A stretch of 39,411 nt of DNA from Nocardia alni (GTDB lineage Bacteria > Actinomycetota > Actinomycetes > Mycobacteriales > Mycobacteriaceae), in the NCBI RefSeq assembly GCF_019038435.1, contig NZ_JAGPOX010000094.1:1-39411 (forward strand). The letters run 5' to 3'. The notes under the pieces were generated by a model. That model saw only the letters and a program-made list of their open reading frames with translations, searched no databases and was not told the DNA's origin. Positions within the stretch are counted from its first letter, which is position 1. Every line of letters begins with the position of its first letter. The translations under genes were made by a program, and so were the position numbers. Shown here piece by piece: positions 1 to 7,942 of the stretch.

Positions 1-104
1 GCCACGACACCCTGCGCGCGAGCCTGATCGTCGGCGGCATCGTCGTCGTCCTGGCACTGGTCGTCGCCGCCTGGTTCATCGCCGGCCGAGCCCGCCGCCG
101 CTGA
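1..104 (+). CDS. C-terminal end of a membrane protein (partial)
   Basis: The reading frame is open from the window edge and ends at TGA 102-104. The visible 33 residues are a short polar lead (HDTLRAS), one hydrophobic helix of about 21 residues rich in Val, Ile, Leu and Ala, and a basic end (GRARRR). This is a C-terminal transmembrane anchor with a positively charged cytoplasmic tail. The rest of the gene lies outside the window, so its function cannot be stated. A mycosin or other type VII secretion component would fit the tail shape and the neighbouring type VII-like operon, but that is only a guess. Confidence 0.7.
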   Translation, partial: HDTLRASLIVGGIVVVLALVVAAWFIAGRARRR

Positions 105-144
105 CCCAGCCGATCCGGCCCGCCGCCACGGCCGGATTCACGCA

Positions 145-193
145 GCCGAATGCCACGGCCGCCCAATGGATCCGGCACGCCGTGGCATTCGGC
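145..193. terminator. Bidirectional hairpin terminator
   Basis: A perfect 15-bp inverted repeat (145-159 and 179-193) with a 19-nt loop lies between the partial rightward gene ending at 104 and the leftward gene ending at 208. There is no T-tract on either side, which is common for actinobacterial terminators. The position between convergent 3' ends supports a shared terminator. Confidence 0.75.
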
Positions 194-207
194 CGATCAG
201 CCTGTTC

Positions 208-1428
208 CTACGGAAGGTTCAGGCTGGACTTTCTGGACGGGGCATCATCGAGAGCCGGGACGCGCTCCGGGGTGACAACGCCGTCCTGACCGCCGTGATG
301 CATGCCTCCGGTACCCATATCCGTCGGGTAGACGACGCCATCCTGATTACCGTGGTGCATGCCACCGGTACCGACATCCGTCGGGTACTCGGGGGGCCCG
401 CTACTCACATTTTCCGGTGGAAGACTGCCGCCCCCGGACGAGTCCCCACCACCCGACGGGTAACCGCCGGTATCCGAACCGCCCGAATCACCACCGCCGT
501 ACGAGCTGGTCTGCGTCGAATCGCCTCCGCTGTCACCGGACGGACCGCCGTCGGTCGACTGGGCGCTGCCGATCGTGGCGCCACCATCGGAGGAACTGCT
601 CTGATTCGAGCCGCCGCCGAAGACGCTGCTCAGCAGCTGCCCACCGTCGTTCTTGGCGCGATCCTTGTCGTCCTGCGGAGTGTCGGTGGTGACGCCGTCG
701 GCGGCATTGCTGCTCAGACTGTCGACATCGCTGCTGAGGTCGTTGTCCTCGGGCTTGACGCCCAGACCGCTCAGGGCGGTGTTCGCCGCTGTGCTCACGC
801 CATCCTGAACCGCCTGGTGCTCACCGGCATGCAACACGGACGACATGTTGATGCCCTGGCGCTGGCCGAGCGCGGTCTCGGCGGTCTCCCACGCGAGCTC
901 CTTGCCGGAACCCTCGAGGAAGCCCTTACCCGCGGAGATGGCGGTCTCCTTGACGATCTTCTCCAGCAGTTCCTTCAACGCCGCCTTGAGCGCCACCTTG
1001 GCCGCGGCCTCCGCGGCAACGGCCTCGGCCTCACTCGCGCCGAGGGTTTCGGGCGCAGCGGCGGTGTCGACCGCGATCTGCACGGCGAGCGCCACCAGCT
1101 GCGCGATGATGTACAGCTTGACCGCCAGCACCAGCATCGCCATTATCCGGCAGGCGAAAGCGATTGCCTTGCACAGGGTTATGAGGTCCCCGAGGCCGTC
1201 GTAGATGTCCTGCCAGTACTTCTGGATGGCGTCGTGCACCTTGCCGCTGATCTTGCCCAGCACCGCTTTCGTGACCTGATCGCCCTCATCGCGAATCTGC
1301 CCGAGGGTGGTCGCGATGTTGTCCCAGTCTGTGGCGACATGCTTCAGTGCCGTCTCGTCGCATTCGGGCCACTTGCACGCGACGAGACTGGCTACCGGCT
1401 TCAGTGGCCCCGGCAGTTCGATACCCAT
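208..1428 (-). CDS. Type VII-like protein with CpnT-N/WXG100-like helical domain and Gly/Ser-rich tail
   Basis: A 406-residue protein. Residues 1 to about 230 are helical and begin MGIELPGPLKPVASLV, followed by WPECDETAL and a hydrophobic stretch (ACRIMAMLVLAVKLYIIAQL). This pattern resembles the N-terminal domain of CpnT-like and other polymorphic-toxin type VII substrates. The remainder is Gly/Ser/Asp-rich and ends in two 19-residue tandem copies; no toxin or enzyme domain is visible where such proteins usually carry one. The ATG at 1428 has GAGGAAC about 7 nt upstream. It is the third gene of the operon after the YbaB-like and WXG100 genes, 57 nt after the latter. I infer a secreted or surface-exposed structural partner; the role is unknown. 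Confidence 0.6.
   Translation of the reverse strand: MGIELPGPLKPVASLVACKWPECDETALKHVATDWDNIATTLGQIRDEGDQVTKAVLGKISGKVHDAIQKYWQDIYDGLGDLITLCKAIAFACRIMAMLVLAVKLYIIAQLVALAVQIAVDTAAAPETLGASEAEAVAAEAAAKVALKAALKELLEKIVKETAISAGKGFLEGSGKELAWETAETALGQRQGINMSSVLHAGEHQAVQDGVSTAANTALSGLGVKPEDNDLSSDVDSLSSNAADGVTTDTPQDDKDRAKNDGGQLLSSVFGGGSNQSSSSDGGATIGSAQSTDGGPSGDSGGDSTQTSSYGGGDSGGSDTGGYPSGGGDSSGGGSLPPENVSSGPPEYPTDVGTGGMHHGNQDGVVYPTDMGTGGMHHGGQDGVVTPERVPALDDAPSRKSSLNLP
274..387 (-). repeat. Two tandem 57-bp coding repeats
   Basis: Two adjacent 57-bp units (331-387 then 274-330 in reading order) encode YPTDVGTGGMHHGNQDGVV and YPTDMGTGGMHHGGQDGVV, differing at two residues. They lie near the C-terminus of the CpnT-N-like protein and look like a recent in-frame duplication of a His-containing surface segment. 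Confidence 0.85.
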
Positions 1429-1485
1429 GACTTAGTTCCTCATCCCCCCGCCGGACTGCGGGTCTGTGCTCGCTCTACCCATGGA

Positions 1486-2820
1486 TCACTTTCTCCGGCG
1501 TCCATGTGGGCGTTGGATACCACCGTTGCGCGGCTTGTGCTCCTCCTCCTGCGGCTTGTGCTGGTCGTGCTGGGACCCGTCGGTACCCGAATGCTCAGTG
1601 GTCGGCTTTCTGAGCCCATACCCGCGATTGACCACGCGCGGCCGGTTGTGTTCTTGCTGCTCACCCGGATGCGTACCGCCGGCACTCGGGCGGGGGCCCG
1701 CCGTACCGCTGCCGGTGCCACTCCCGCTCGGGCGAGGGCCACTCTCCTGCGGATGCGTACCGCTACTCGTAGGGTGAGTGCCACTTTCGCTCGGGTGGTG
1801 TGTGGTGCCACTGGCGCTCGGGTGGTGCGTGGTGCCACTGGCGCTGGGCGAGTGCGGACCACTCGCGCCCTGGGGATGGGTGCCGGGCCCGGTACTGCTA
1901 CCCGCTGGATGCCCCCCTCCGGAACCGGAGTGGCCATCACCGGAATGACCTGAGCCGCTGGCGCCTTCGCCCGAATGACCACTCGCGCTGCCGCCGGAAT
2001 GACCACTCGCACCGTCACCGGAATGACCGTCGCCGGAATGACCACTCCCGCCATCACCGGAATGACCGTCTCCACCGTCACCGGAATGGCCGCTACCACT
2101 GTCACCGGGATGGCTGTCACCGCCGTCTCCGGAGCCTCCGCCACCACCGCCCGAATCCTGTCCGCCAGTCGGGCCGCTGCTGCCGCCGTAATCGGAAGGG
2201 CTCGTATCGCTACCGCTACCGCCGTCAAGGGAGGCCGTGCCGCTCTCGCCACCGTCCCCGCTCCCCGAGTCGCTACCGCTGCTGCCGCCGTAGTCGGCAG
2301 GGCTGGTCGCGCCGCTGCCGCCGCCATCGTCGCTACCACTGCCGCCCGGCCCACTGGCCATGTTGTTGAGGGGCCCACTGCTGCCATTGCTTCCAGAGCC
2401 ACTGCCATCGTGGTCCAAGTTCCCACCATCGCTGCCCGATCCGCCGCTGTCACCGCCGCCGGAGTCGGTACCGCCACCACCGCTCTGGCTGCCACCCCCC
2501 AATGCCGACTCGACCTTGTCGATCGCCGACTTGAACTCCTCGTCGATCTGCTCGAACGCCTGGGCCACGGTATTCGACTTGCTCGTGAGTTCCTCGAAGA
2601 GCTTCGAGGCCTTCTCGATACCCTCGAAGGCCTCCTTCACCTTCGGCAGATAGTTCTTGGCGAACGCCGAGCCGAATTCGTCGCCGCCCCACTTGCCGTG
2701 TACGGCCTCGATATCGGTCTTCAGCTGCTTGAACTCCGACAGCAAATCCTTGCCGAGCTGTTCGAATTTCGGTGCGTGCGCCTTGAATTCGTCCAGCTCG
2801 ATTTCGAAATCGTTACTCAC
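1486..2820 (-). CDS. WXG100-family protein with long His/Gly/Ser-rich repeat tail
   Basis: A 444-residue protein when started at GTG 2820, 7 nt after the stop of the YbaB-like gene. An upstream extension of this frame reads as low-complexity Arg/Ser/Pro sequence and is rejected. Residues 1-107 form an acidic helix-turn-helix unit with a W-x-G turn (KWGGDEFG, residues 43-50), the hallmark of WXG100 type VII substrates. From about 108 to 444 the chain is disordered: Gly/Ser/Asp-rich, then repeated GHSGDG units (237-304), Thr/His/Pro-rich repeats, and a basic tail ending RRRK. Classical WXG100 proteins are about 100 residues, so the tail of roughly 340 residues is exceptional. The WXG100 call is sound; the tail's role (wall binding, metal binding or adhesion) is not known. 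Confidence 0.7.
   Translation of the reverse strand: MSNDFEIELDEFKAHAPKFEQLGKDLLSEFKQLKTDIEAVHGKWGGDEFGSAFAKNYLPKVKEAFEGIEKASKLFEELTSKSNTVAQAFEQIDEEFKSAIDKVESALGGGSQSGGGGTDSGGGDSGGSGSDGGNLDHDGSGSGSNGSSGPLNNMASGPGGSGSDDGGGSGATSPADYGGSSGSDSGSGDGGESGTASLDGGSGSDTSPSDYGGSSGPTGGQDSGGGGGGSGDGGDSHPGDSGSGHSGDGGDGHSGDGGSGHSGDGHSGDGASGHSGGSASGHSGEGASGSGHSGDGHSGSGGGHPAGSSTGPGTHPQGASGPHSPSASGTTHHPSASGTTHHPSESGTHPTSSGTHPQESGPRPSGSGTGSGTAGPRPSAGGTHPGEQQEHNRPRVVNRGYGLRKPTTEHSGTDGSQHDQHKPQEEEHKPRNGGIQRPHGRRRK
1909..2112 (-). repeat. Imperfect repeats encoding GHSGDG-type units
   Basis: The segment coding residues 237-304 of the WXG100 protein holds about nine imperfect copies of a unit like GHSGDG, spaced by 5 to 13 residues. 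The DNA shows the matching repeated pattern (ccggaatgacc on the plus strand). Such arrays often vary in copy number between strains. Histidines alternating with Asp and Gly could bind divalent metal, but this is inference. Confidence 0.75.
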
Positions 2821-2827
2821 GAACCGA

Positions 2828-3538
2828 CTACCAGCCCTTCCAATGCGGACCCTCTTCGTCCTGTTCCCAGGCCGGTGCGTAGTCCGGCTTCGGCTCGGAT
2901 TTCGACGGCGGCTGGTAGGCGGGCGCCGCGGCGGGCTGCTGACCGTAGCCGGGCTGCGGCTGGCCGTACGAGGGCTGCGGCTGTTGCGGCTGCCCGTACG
3001 AGGGTTGTTGTTGCCCGTACGAAGGCTGCTGTCCGTACTGCGGAGCAGGTTGAGCGTAGGAGGGCTGCGGCGCGGGCTGCGGCTCCTGCCCGACCCTCGA
3101 CTCCGGCTCGGGACCATCCGGCACCGGCGGCAGAATACTTTCGAGAGTCGTTGGGAAGGCGGCGATTTGGCCGTCGAGCGGATTTTCCACCGTGATGTTC
3201 GAGGCGGCCCGCAACGGCGCCATCACACCGTCGATCTCCTGCTTCGCATTACGCGCCGCGGCCTGAGAGGCCTCGGTGATCGACTTGCCGAGCTTCTGTG
3301 GCGTGGAGCGTTTGAACGCCTGCGGATCGACCCAGACCTCCACGGGTACCCCGGCCGCGCTGCACGTGACTCGCACCAGATTGTCCGCCGACCAGCCCTG
3401 GGCGGTCGCCGCCGCCAGCGTTTCCCGGGCGCTGGCGATATTTTCCATCTGCTGCTGATAGTTATCGAGCATCACATCGACCTCGGACTGCAGCGCTTCG
3501 GTACGTGCCTGCAGCTGGTCGAAACCGGCTGAATCCAC
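2828..3538 (-). CDS. YbaB/EbfC-family protein with Pro/Gln/Tyr-rich C-terminus
   Basis: A 236-residue protein started at GTG 3538, which has a strong AGGGGAG site 5 nt upstream. Residues 1-110 fit the YbaB/EbfC fold: a long N-terminal helix (QARTEALQSEVDVMLDNYQQ), a strand segment (VRVTCSAAGVPVEVWVDP) and a second helix. From about 140 to 230 the chain is a low-complexity array of QPSYGQ-like units, ending in an acidic and Trp-containing segment (EGPHWKGW). YbaB-fold proteins are nucleoid-associated dimers, but in mycobacteria the YbaB-fold EspL is encoded with ESX substrates. It is the first gene of the three-gene operon. I infer a cytoplasmic helper for the downstream type VII-like proteins; direct DNA binding remains possible. 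Confidence 0.65.
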   Translation of the reverse strand: MDSAGFDQLQARTEALQSEVDVMLDNYQQQMENIASARETLAAATAQGWSADNLVRVTCSAAGVPVEVWVDPQAFKRSTPQKLGKSITEASQAAARNAKQEIDGVMAPLRAASNITVENPLDGQIAAFPTTLESILPPVPDGPEPESRVGQEPQPAPQPSYAQPAPQYGQQPSYGQQQPSYGQPQQPQPSYGQPQPGYGQQPAAAPAYQPPSKSEPKPDYAPAWEQDEEGPHWKGW

Positions 3539-3778
3539 AAGCTCCCCTAGATCAAACTTCTACGTCTCAATGATCAGACGCCCAGAGTCCATCGTAGGTT
3601 CCATCGGATCGCAAACCCATAGCCGTCGATCACCACTGCTCCGGACGCACGACCCCGCGGAACGCACATCCCGGCGCAGTCGGCCTCGCCCCGGTCAGGA
3701 TTGGAGAAACCGCACGACAGCAACGGTTTCGAGCGATTCCGGAAACGACGATCACACCTGATCACCGGGGCGGCGAAC

Positions 3779-3799
3779 GTGCGATACGGAATCTCGCAC
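3779..3799 (-). terminator. Possible weak hairpin downstream of yhjD
   Basis: Six-bp arms GTGCGA and TCGCAC around a 9-nt loop lie 22 nt after the yhjD stop. The stem is short and has no T-tract. The rest of 3539-3820 shows no gene; it must hold the promoter of the YbaB-WXG100 operon, but no clear -10/-35 pair was found. Confidence 0.3.
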
Positions 3800-3820
3800 A
3801 GTGTCCGCGATCACAGTCCG

Positions 3821-4849
3821 CTAGTGCCTACGCACCCGGATACGCGCGAGGACGACGGCAACGACGGCCCCCGCACCGAACCACGCCGCGCCCGCGACCG
3901 CCGGCATCCCCGTCGTCATCCGGGGCTCGATGACCGCGGGCGGTGGTGCGGGCAGCTCGGCCTCGATCATGTTCTCCCGGGCCGTGGCCGCCCATGCCGT
4001 GGCGAACAGGATGATGCGCGCGGTGATGTAGGCGAAGACCATCAGGCCCAGGATCGGGCCGAAGGTGACGCCGGCGGGGCTGGTCAGCACCTTCTTCAGG
4101 TAGTACGAGGCGACCTGCTTCCAGATCTCGAACGCGATCGCGGCCATCAGGGCCGCCTTGCTCGCGCTGGTCACCGTCACCGGCACCCGTGGCAGGCGGG
4201 CAATGATCCAGACGAACACCGCCCACGACGCGATCACGGCCAACACTAGCGAGACCACCGTGAGCAGGACGTTCACCCCGGGCGCGCGCTCGAGATGTGC
4301 CAGCCCCAGCAGGCTGCGCCCCAGCTCGCTGGAGGACAGGGCCGACAGGCCGACGGAAATCACACCCGCTATTCCCAGGCCGATCAGCGATATCAGATCG
4401 GAGAACTTGGTGCGAAACCAATTGCCCTGCGGCGCTTGCTGTTCCCACTGCTCGGTGAGCGCGGCGCGCAGGTTGGCCATCCAGCCGAGCCCCGCGTACG
4501 CGGCGCCGATCAGACCGATCACACCGACGCTGGTCCGCGATCGGACGGCATCTTGGATCAGGCTGGTCAGCTGCCCGCCGAACGAACCCGGCACATTCTT
4601 GATGACCTCGTTCTCCAACTGGGTCAGCAGATGCGGATTGCGCGAGAGCACGAATCCGGCCACCGCGAACGCGACCATCAGCACCGGAAACATCGCCAGC
4701 ACGGTGAAGTACGTGATGCCCGCGGCATAGTAGTCACCACGCTGGCGCTGGTAGCTGCCACCGGCGCGCACCAGATGGTCCAGCCAGGGCCGCGCCCCGA
4801 CCTGACGACCGATCCAGGTCCTGATCCTGCCGAAGATCTTCCCGAACAA
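3821..4849 (-). CDS. yhjD: YihY/BrkB (YhjD) family inner-membrane protein
   Basis: A 342-residue integral membrane protein. After a cytoplasmic N-terminus it shows the family hallmark GDYYAAGITYFTVLAMFP at the first membrane segment, then several further hydrophobic helices (VGVIGLIGAAYAGLGWMANL; SDLISLIGLGIAGVISVGLS; VLLTVVSLVLAVIASWAVF; VTFGPILGLMVFAYITARII), a Pro-rich stretch and a last helix near the C-terminus. The start is TTG 4849, chosen because GGAGG sits 6 nt upstream. Its transport role is unproven; YhjD was linked to lipid A precursor transport in E. coli, which cannot apply directly to an organism without lipid A. It lies downstream of trpS, as Rv3335c does in M. tuberculosis. 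Confidence 0.85.
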   Translation of the reverse strand: MFGKIFGRIRTWIGRQVGARPWLDHLVRAGGSYQRQRGDYYAAGITYFTVLAMFPVLMVAFAVAGFVLSRNPHLLTQLENEVIKNVPGSFGGQLTSLIQDAVRSRTSVGVIGLIGAAYAGLGWMANLRAALTEQWEQQAPQGNWFRTKFSDLISLIGLGIAGVISVGLSALSSSELGRSLLGLAHLERAPGVNVLLTVVSLVLAVIASWAVFVWIIARLPRVPVTVTSASKAALMAAIAFEIWKQVASYYLKKVLTSPAGVTFGPILGLMVFAYITARIILFATAWAATARENMIEAELPAPPPAVIEPRMTTGMPAVAGAAWFGAGAVVAVVLARIRVRRH

Positions 4850-4988
4850 ACCAGTCCTCCTGGAACGACCGGACCCCGCATATCTGTCCGTGCGCCGGTC
4901 ACATCACCCGATACAGGGGCAATGCCCGATTGGATCTTCTTCATGCGTCCGCCCGGTGACGATTTGGCTACCGAGGGAAATCCGCGGA

Positions 4989-6014
4989 TCAGCGAGGCAG
5001 GAAACCCACCCGGTCGTAAACCTGCGTGAGGGTGTTGCCCGCGATCTCCCGCGCGCGCTCGGAGCCGGCGGCCAGGATGCGGTCGAGTTCGCCCTGGTCG
5101 TCCAGGTACTCCTGCACCTTCGCCTGGAGCGGGGTCACGAATTCCACCAGCGCGTCGGCCACATCGCCCTTGAGGTCGCCGTACCCCTTGCCCGCGTAGT
5201 CCTGCTCGAGGGTCACGATCGGGGTCTCGGTGAGCGAGGACAGGATCACCAGCAGATTACTGACCCCGGCCTTGTTCTCCGGGTCGTAGCGAATCTCGCG
5301 CTCGGTGTCGGTGACCGCGGAGCGAATCTTCTTGGCCGACACCTTCGGATCGTCCAGCAGGTTGAGCAGCCCCGCATCGGTAGCCGCCGACTTGCTCATC
5401 TTCGAGGTCGGATCCTGTAGGTCGTAGATCTTGGCGGTACCGGTGACGATATGCGCCTCGGGCACGACGAACGTCTTCTTGTACCGGGTGTTGAACCGCT
5501 GGGCCAGGTTTCGGGTCAGCTCCAGATGCTGCCGCTGATCCTCCCCGACCGGCACGAGGTGCGCGCGGTAGAGCAGGATGTCGGCGGCCATCAGGACCGG
5601 ATAGGTGAACAGTCCGACGGTGGCGTTGTCCGCCCCCTGCCGGGCCGACTTGTCCTTGAACTGGGTCATCCGGCTGGCCTCGCCGAAGCCGGTGATGCAG
5701 TTGAGCACCCAGGTCAGCTCGGCGTGTTCGGGCACCTGACTCTGCACGAACAGCGTCGAACGCTTCGGGTCGATGCCCAGCGCCAACAGCTGCGCCGCGG
5801 CCCGCTTGGTGCGATTGCGCAAGACCTTCGGATCCTGCGGAACGGTGATCGCGTGCAGGTCGGGGATGAAGTACAGTGCGTCGAACTCGTCCTGGAGCTT
5901 CACCCAATATTGCAGTGCGCCAAGGTAATTGCCGAGGTGAAAGGATTCACTGGTCGGCTGGATCCCGGACAGGACGCGCTGCTTGCGCTCTGCGGATGGT
6001 GCAGGACTCGACAT
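4989..6014 (-). CDS. trpS: Tryptophan-tRNA ligase
   Basis: A 341-residue class I aminoacyl-tRNA synthetase that charges tRNA-Trp in the cytoplasm. The HIGH-type motif is HLGN (residues 26-29, in GIQPTSESFHLGNYLGAL) and the KMSKS loop is perfect (205-209, in PTSKMSKSAATDAG). The active-site stretch PVGEDQRQHLELTRNLAQRF is also present. Length matches bacterial TrpS. The ATG at 6014 was preferred over a 27-residue upstream extension that has no family similarity. It is followed by yhjD on the same strand after 139 nt, the same order as Rv3336c-Rv3335c in M. tuberculosis. Confidence 0.97.
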   Translation of the reverse strand: MSSPAPSAERKQRVLSGIQPTSESFHLGNYLGALQYWVKLQDEFDALYFIPDLHAITVPQDPKVLRNRTKRAAAQLLALGIDPKRSTLFVQSQVPEHAELTWVLNCITGFGEASRMTQFKDKSARQGADNATVGLFTYPVLMAADILLYRAHLVPVGEDQRQHLELTRNLAQRFNTRYKKTFVVPEAHIVTGTAKIYDLQDPTSKMSKSAATDAGLLNLLDDPKVSAKKIRSAVTDTEREIRYDPENKAGVSNLLVILSSLTETPIVTLEQDYAGKGYGDLKGDVADALVEFVTPLQAKVQEYLDDQGELDRILAAGSERAREIAGNTLTQVYDRVGFLPR

Positions 6015-6106
6015 ACCCAGATCTTCGCATGGTGCCGCATCGGATGTTCCCGGGTGTGCCCGAACGGCGAATCCGGCATCAGGGCTGGGCCACAATCCGG
6101 CCGAAC

Positions 6107-6164
6107 GCTACATTTTGCGCGGCCGACAGTCCGGTTTCCGACGTTTCGAGCCACAAAATGTAGC
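6107..6164. promoter_or_regulatory. Perfect 11-bp inverted repeat with 36-bp spacer upstream of trpS
   Basis: GCTACATTTTG (6107-6117) and CAAAATGTAGC (6154-6164) are exact reverse complements. They sit between the start of trpS and the 3' end of the oxygenase gene. The arms are AT-rich in a GC-rich background. They may be two operator half-sites or a long-loop RNA stem; no T-box features are recognised. Confidence 0.45.
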
Positions 6165-6196
6165 CAGAGGCCGGTTCCTCGCGCGGTGCGACCGGC

Positions 6197-7129
6197 TTAC
6201 CCGGCGTGACGCTGAACGTAGTTGAGGGGTTCGACGCCGGGCATGCTGGGACGGCCCGCGGCGACCAGGTCGCGTTCACGGCGAGTCAGCAGGCGGTAGA
6301 CCGGGGCGCTGGGCCCGGCCAGGGTGCCGCGCAGGACGCGTGGCGCCAGCGGCGGGGTGATGTGCGCGGTGCGGACCGTGCGGGCCAGGGCGCGAAAGGC
6401 CCGCTCCTGCGTGCGTCCCCAGTGCATTCCGTACATCGCCCGGATACGCGGAGGCAGACTGCCCCGCACCAGCAGGTGCACCCCGCCGACGACCCGGTTC
6501 AGCGGCATCGGCAGCGGATTGGGCACCCGCTGCCCGGCCAGATAGCCCCCGACCAGGCGCGCCTCGCCGGTGAGGTGCAGCTCGTCCGAGGCCAGGTAGT
6601 CGTCGAAGTAGCGACGGAACCGTGTATAGCTTTCGGGTGCGGCCTCGCGTGGCATGCCGAACAACTCACCCCAGCGCACATAGTCCCGATAGAGGTCCTC
6701 GCGTTCGGCCGTGGTGAGCCTGCGGACCAGAAGATCGTGCATGACCTCGACGGAGTCGAAGGTGAAGGCCATGGTCATGAACATCAGATGCGGGTCGTGC
6801 GCGGCGTAGGCGGTGCCCGCGGGGTGACGCTCCCCCGCGTCCTCGGGCAGCTCACCCTGCACCGTGGCGTGCTTCTTGTGGGTGTACGCCCGTGCCCGGT
6901 CGGCCTCGGCCTTACTGCCCAGCGCCACCGCCTCGAACAGCCGTCCGGTGATCGCCAGTCGCGTATAGGGCGTGGTGCGGTGTTCGGTGTGCTCGGCGGT
7001 GCCGACGTACAGCAGCGGGTCGACCGCGCCGACCACCAGCGCCCGCTGACCGTAGGTGAGTCCGACCGCGCGCTTGCGCATGACGCGGCGAATCATCGAG
7101 TCATCGGGGAAATAACCGGGGTCGGACAT
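6197..7129 (-). CDS. Oxygenase of the MpaB/latex-clearing (DUF2236) family
   Basis: A 310-residue protein of the MpaB/rubber-oxygenase catalytic family. Visible family features are the conserved start of the fold (RRVMRKRAVGLTYGQRALVVGAVDPLLYVGTAEHTEH), the stretch AHDPHLMFMTMAFTFDSVEVMHDLL, YRDYVRWGELFGMP, and a helical C-terminus. The ATG at 7129 has GGAGG 6 nt upstream; a longer in-frame ORF reaching 7822 is antisense to the TetR gene and is rejected. The family contains haem-dependent oxygenases; its substrate here is unknown. It is divergent from a TetR regulator, which is its probable repressor. The protein has no signal peptide and is probably cytoplasmic. Confidence 0.82.
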   Translation of the reverse strand: MSDPGYFPDDSMIRRVMRKRAVGLTYGQRALVVGAVDPLLYVGTAEHTEHRTTPYTRLAITGRLFEAVALGSKAEADRARAYTHKKHATVQGELPEDAGERHPAGTAYAAHDPHLMFMTMAFTFDSVEVMHDLLVRRLTTAEREDLYRDYVRWGELFGMPREAAPESYTRFRRYFDDYLASDELHLTGEARLVGGYLAGQRVPNPLPMPLNRVVGGVHLLVRGSLPPRIRAMYGMHWGRTQERAFRALARTVRTAHITPPLAPRVLRGTLAGPSAPVYRLLTRRERDLVAAGRPSMPGVEPLNYVQRHAG

Positions 7130-7160
7130 CGCCAACCTCCTCATCGAACGCATCCGGTGT

Positions 7161-7216
7161 ATCTGGCAACAGCATCCCCCAGATTCGATAATCTGGCAAT
7201 GCCTCACCCCAGAATT
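7161..7216. promoter_or_regulatory. Repeated operator-like sites between the oxygenase and TetR genes
   Basis: Two direct repeats beginning ATCTGGCAA and ending CCCCAGA(T/A)TT start at 7161 and 7191, exactly 30 bp apart. Each carries CTGG and CCAG in inverted order. Their junction forms a perfect palindrome CCAGATT-CGAT-AATCTGG (7179-7196). A further CCAGAAT lies at 7228. GATAAT at 7187-7192 could be the -10 element of tetR. This is what a TetR dimer pair controlling both divergent genes would use. Confidence 0.6.
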
Positions 7217-7240
7217 TGGCCCCCATGCCAGAATCGACCC

Positions 7241-7927
7241 ATGGCGGCGCAACGGACCTATGGCGGAGTCTCCGCGGACCAGCGCCGCGCCCAGCGCCGG
7301 GCCGCGCTGCTCGACGCCGCCCTGGAGATCATCGGCACCGAGGGGCTGGACCGGCTGACCGTCGCCGGGCTGTGCGGCCGCGCCGGACTCAACGAGCGCT
7401 ACTACTACGAGAACTTCGACGGCCGCGACGCCGTGCTGACCGCACTGTTCGACGGCATCGCCGAGGAACTGGCCACGGCCGTCCTGGCCGCCTCGCAGCA
7501 CGCGCCCGCCGATACCTACGGCAGGGCACACGCGGCGATCACGGCCGGGATCGGCGTGCTCACCGACGATCCGCGCAAGGCGCAGATCGCGCTGATCATC
7601 AGCGCCGCGACCCCCGACCTGCGGGCGCGCACGATGCGCACAATCCGCGGGTTCGCCGGTCTGGTCGCGGCCGAGGGCATGGATTTCTACGCCTTGGCCG
7701 GGCAGGCCCCCGATCCCGCGATCGGCTTCCGCGCCACCTACCTGGTCGGCGGGCTGGTGCAGGCCCTCGGCAGCTGGCTGCACGGAGATCTGCCGATGAC
7801 CCGCGAGGAGCTCATCGACCACACCACGGACGTATTCGTTCTGCTCGGCGAGGATCTGGCGCGACGCCTGCGCGAGGCGTCGAGCACCGACCCGGACTCC
7901 GGATCGAGCGATATCGGCCCGACGTAG
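7241..7927 (+). CDS. TetR-family transcriptional regulator
   Basis: A 228-residue one-domain repressor. Residues 16-60 form the TetR DNA-binding domain (RAALLDAALEIIGTEGLDRLTVAGLCGRAGLNERYYYENF), with the recognition helix around AGLNERYYYENF. The remainder is a helical ligand-binding domain ending in a Ser/Asp-rich tail. The ATG at 7241 fits the family; a long upstream frame is antisense to the oxygenase. It faces the MpaB-type oxygenase across 111 bp that contain repeated palindromic sites, so it probably represses that gene and itself. The ligand is unknown. Confidence 0.9.
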   Translation: MAAQRTYGGVSADQRRAQRRAALLDAALEIIGTEGLDRLTVAGLCGRAGLNERYYYENFDGRDAVLTALFDGIAEELATAVLAASQHAPADTYGRAHAAITAGIGVLTDDPRKAQIALIISAATPDLRARTMRTIRGFAGLVAAEGMDFYALAGQAPDPAIGFRATYLVGGLVQALGSWLHGDLPMTREELIDHTTDVFVLLGEDLARRLREASSTDPDSGSSDIGPT

Positions 7928-7942
7928 CGACCCATCGATTCG

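Noticed and set aside
2821..3117. 99-codon extension of the WXG100 protein
   Set aside because: It reads as Arg/Ser/Pro-rich sequence out of frame with the YbaB-like gene that occupies the DNA; GTG 2820 directly after that gene is the natural start.
7130..7822. N-terminal extension of the MpaB-type oxygenase by 231 codons
   Set aside because: It is antisense to the TetR gene and covers the operator region; a strong ribosome site defines the start at 7129.
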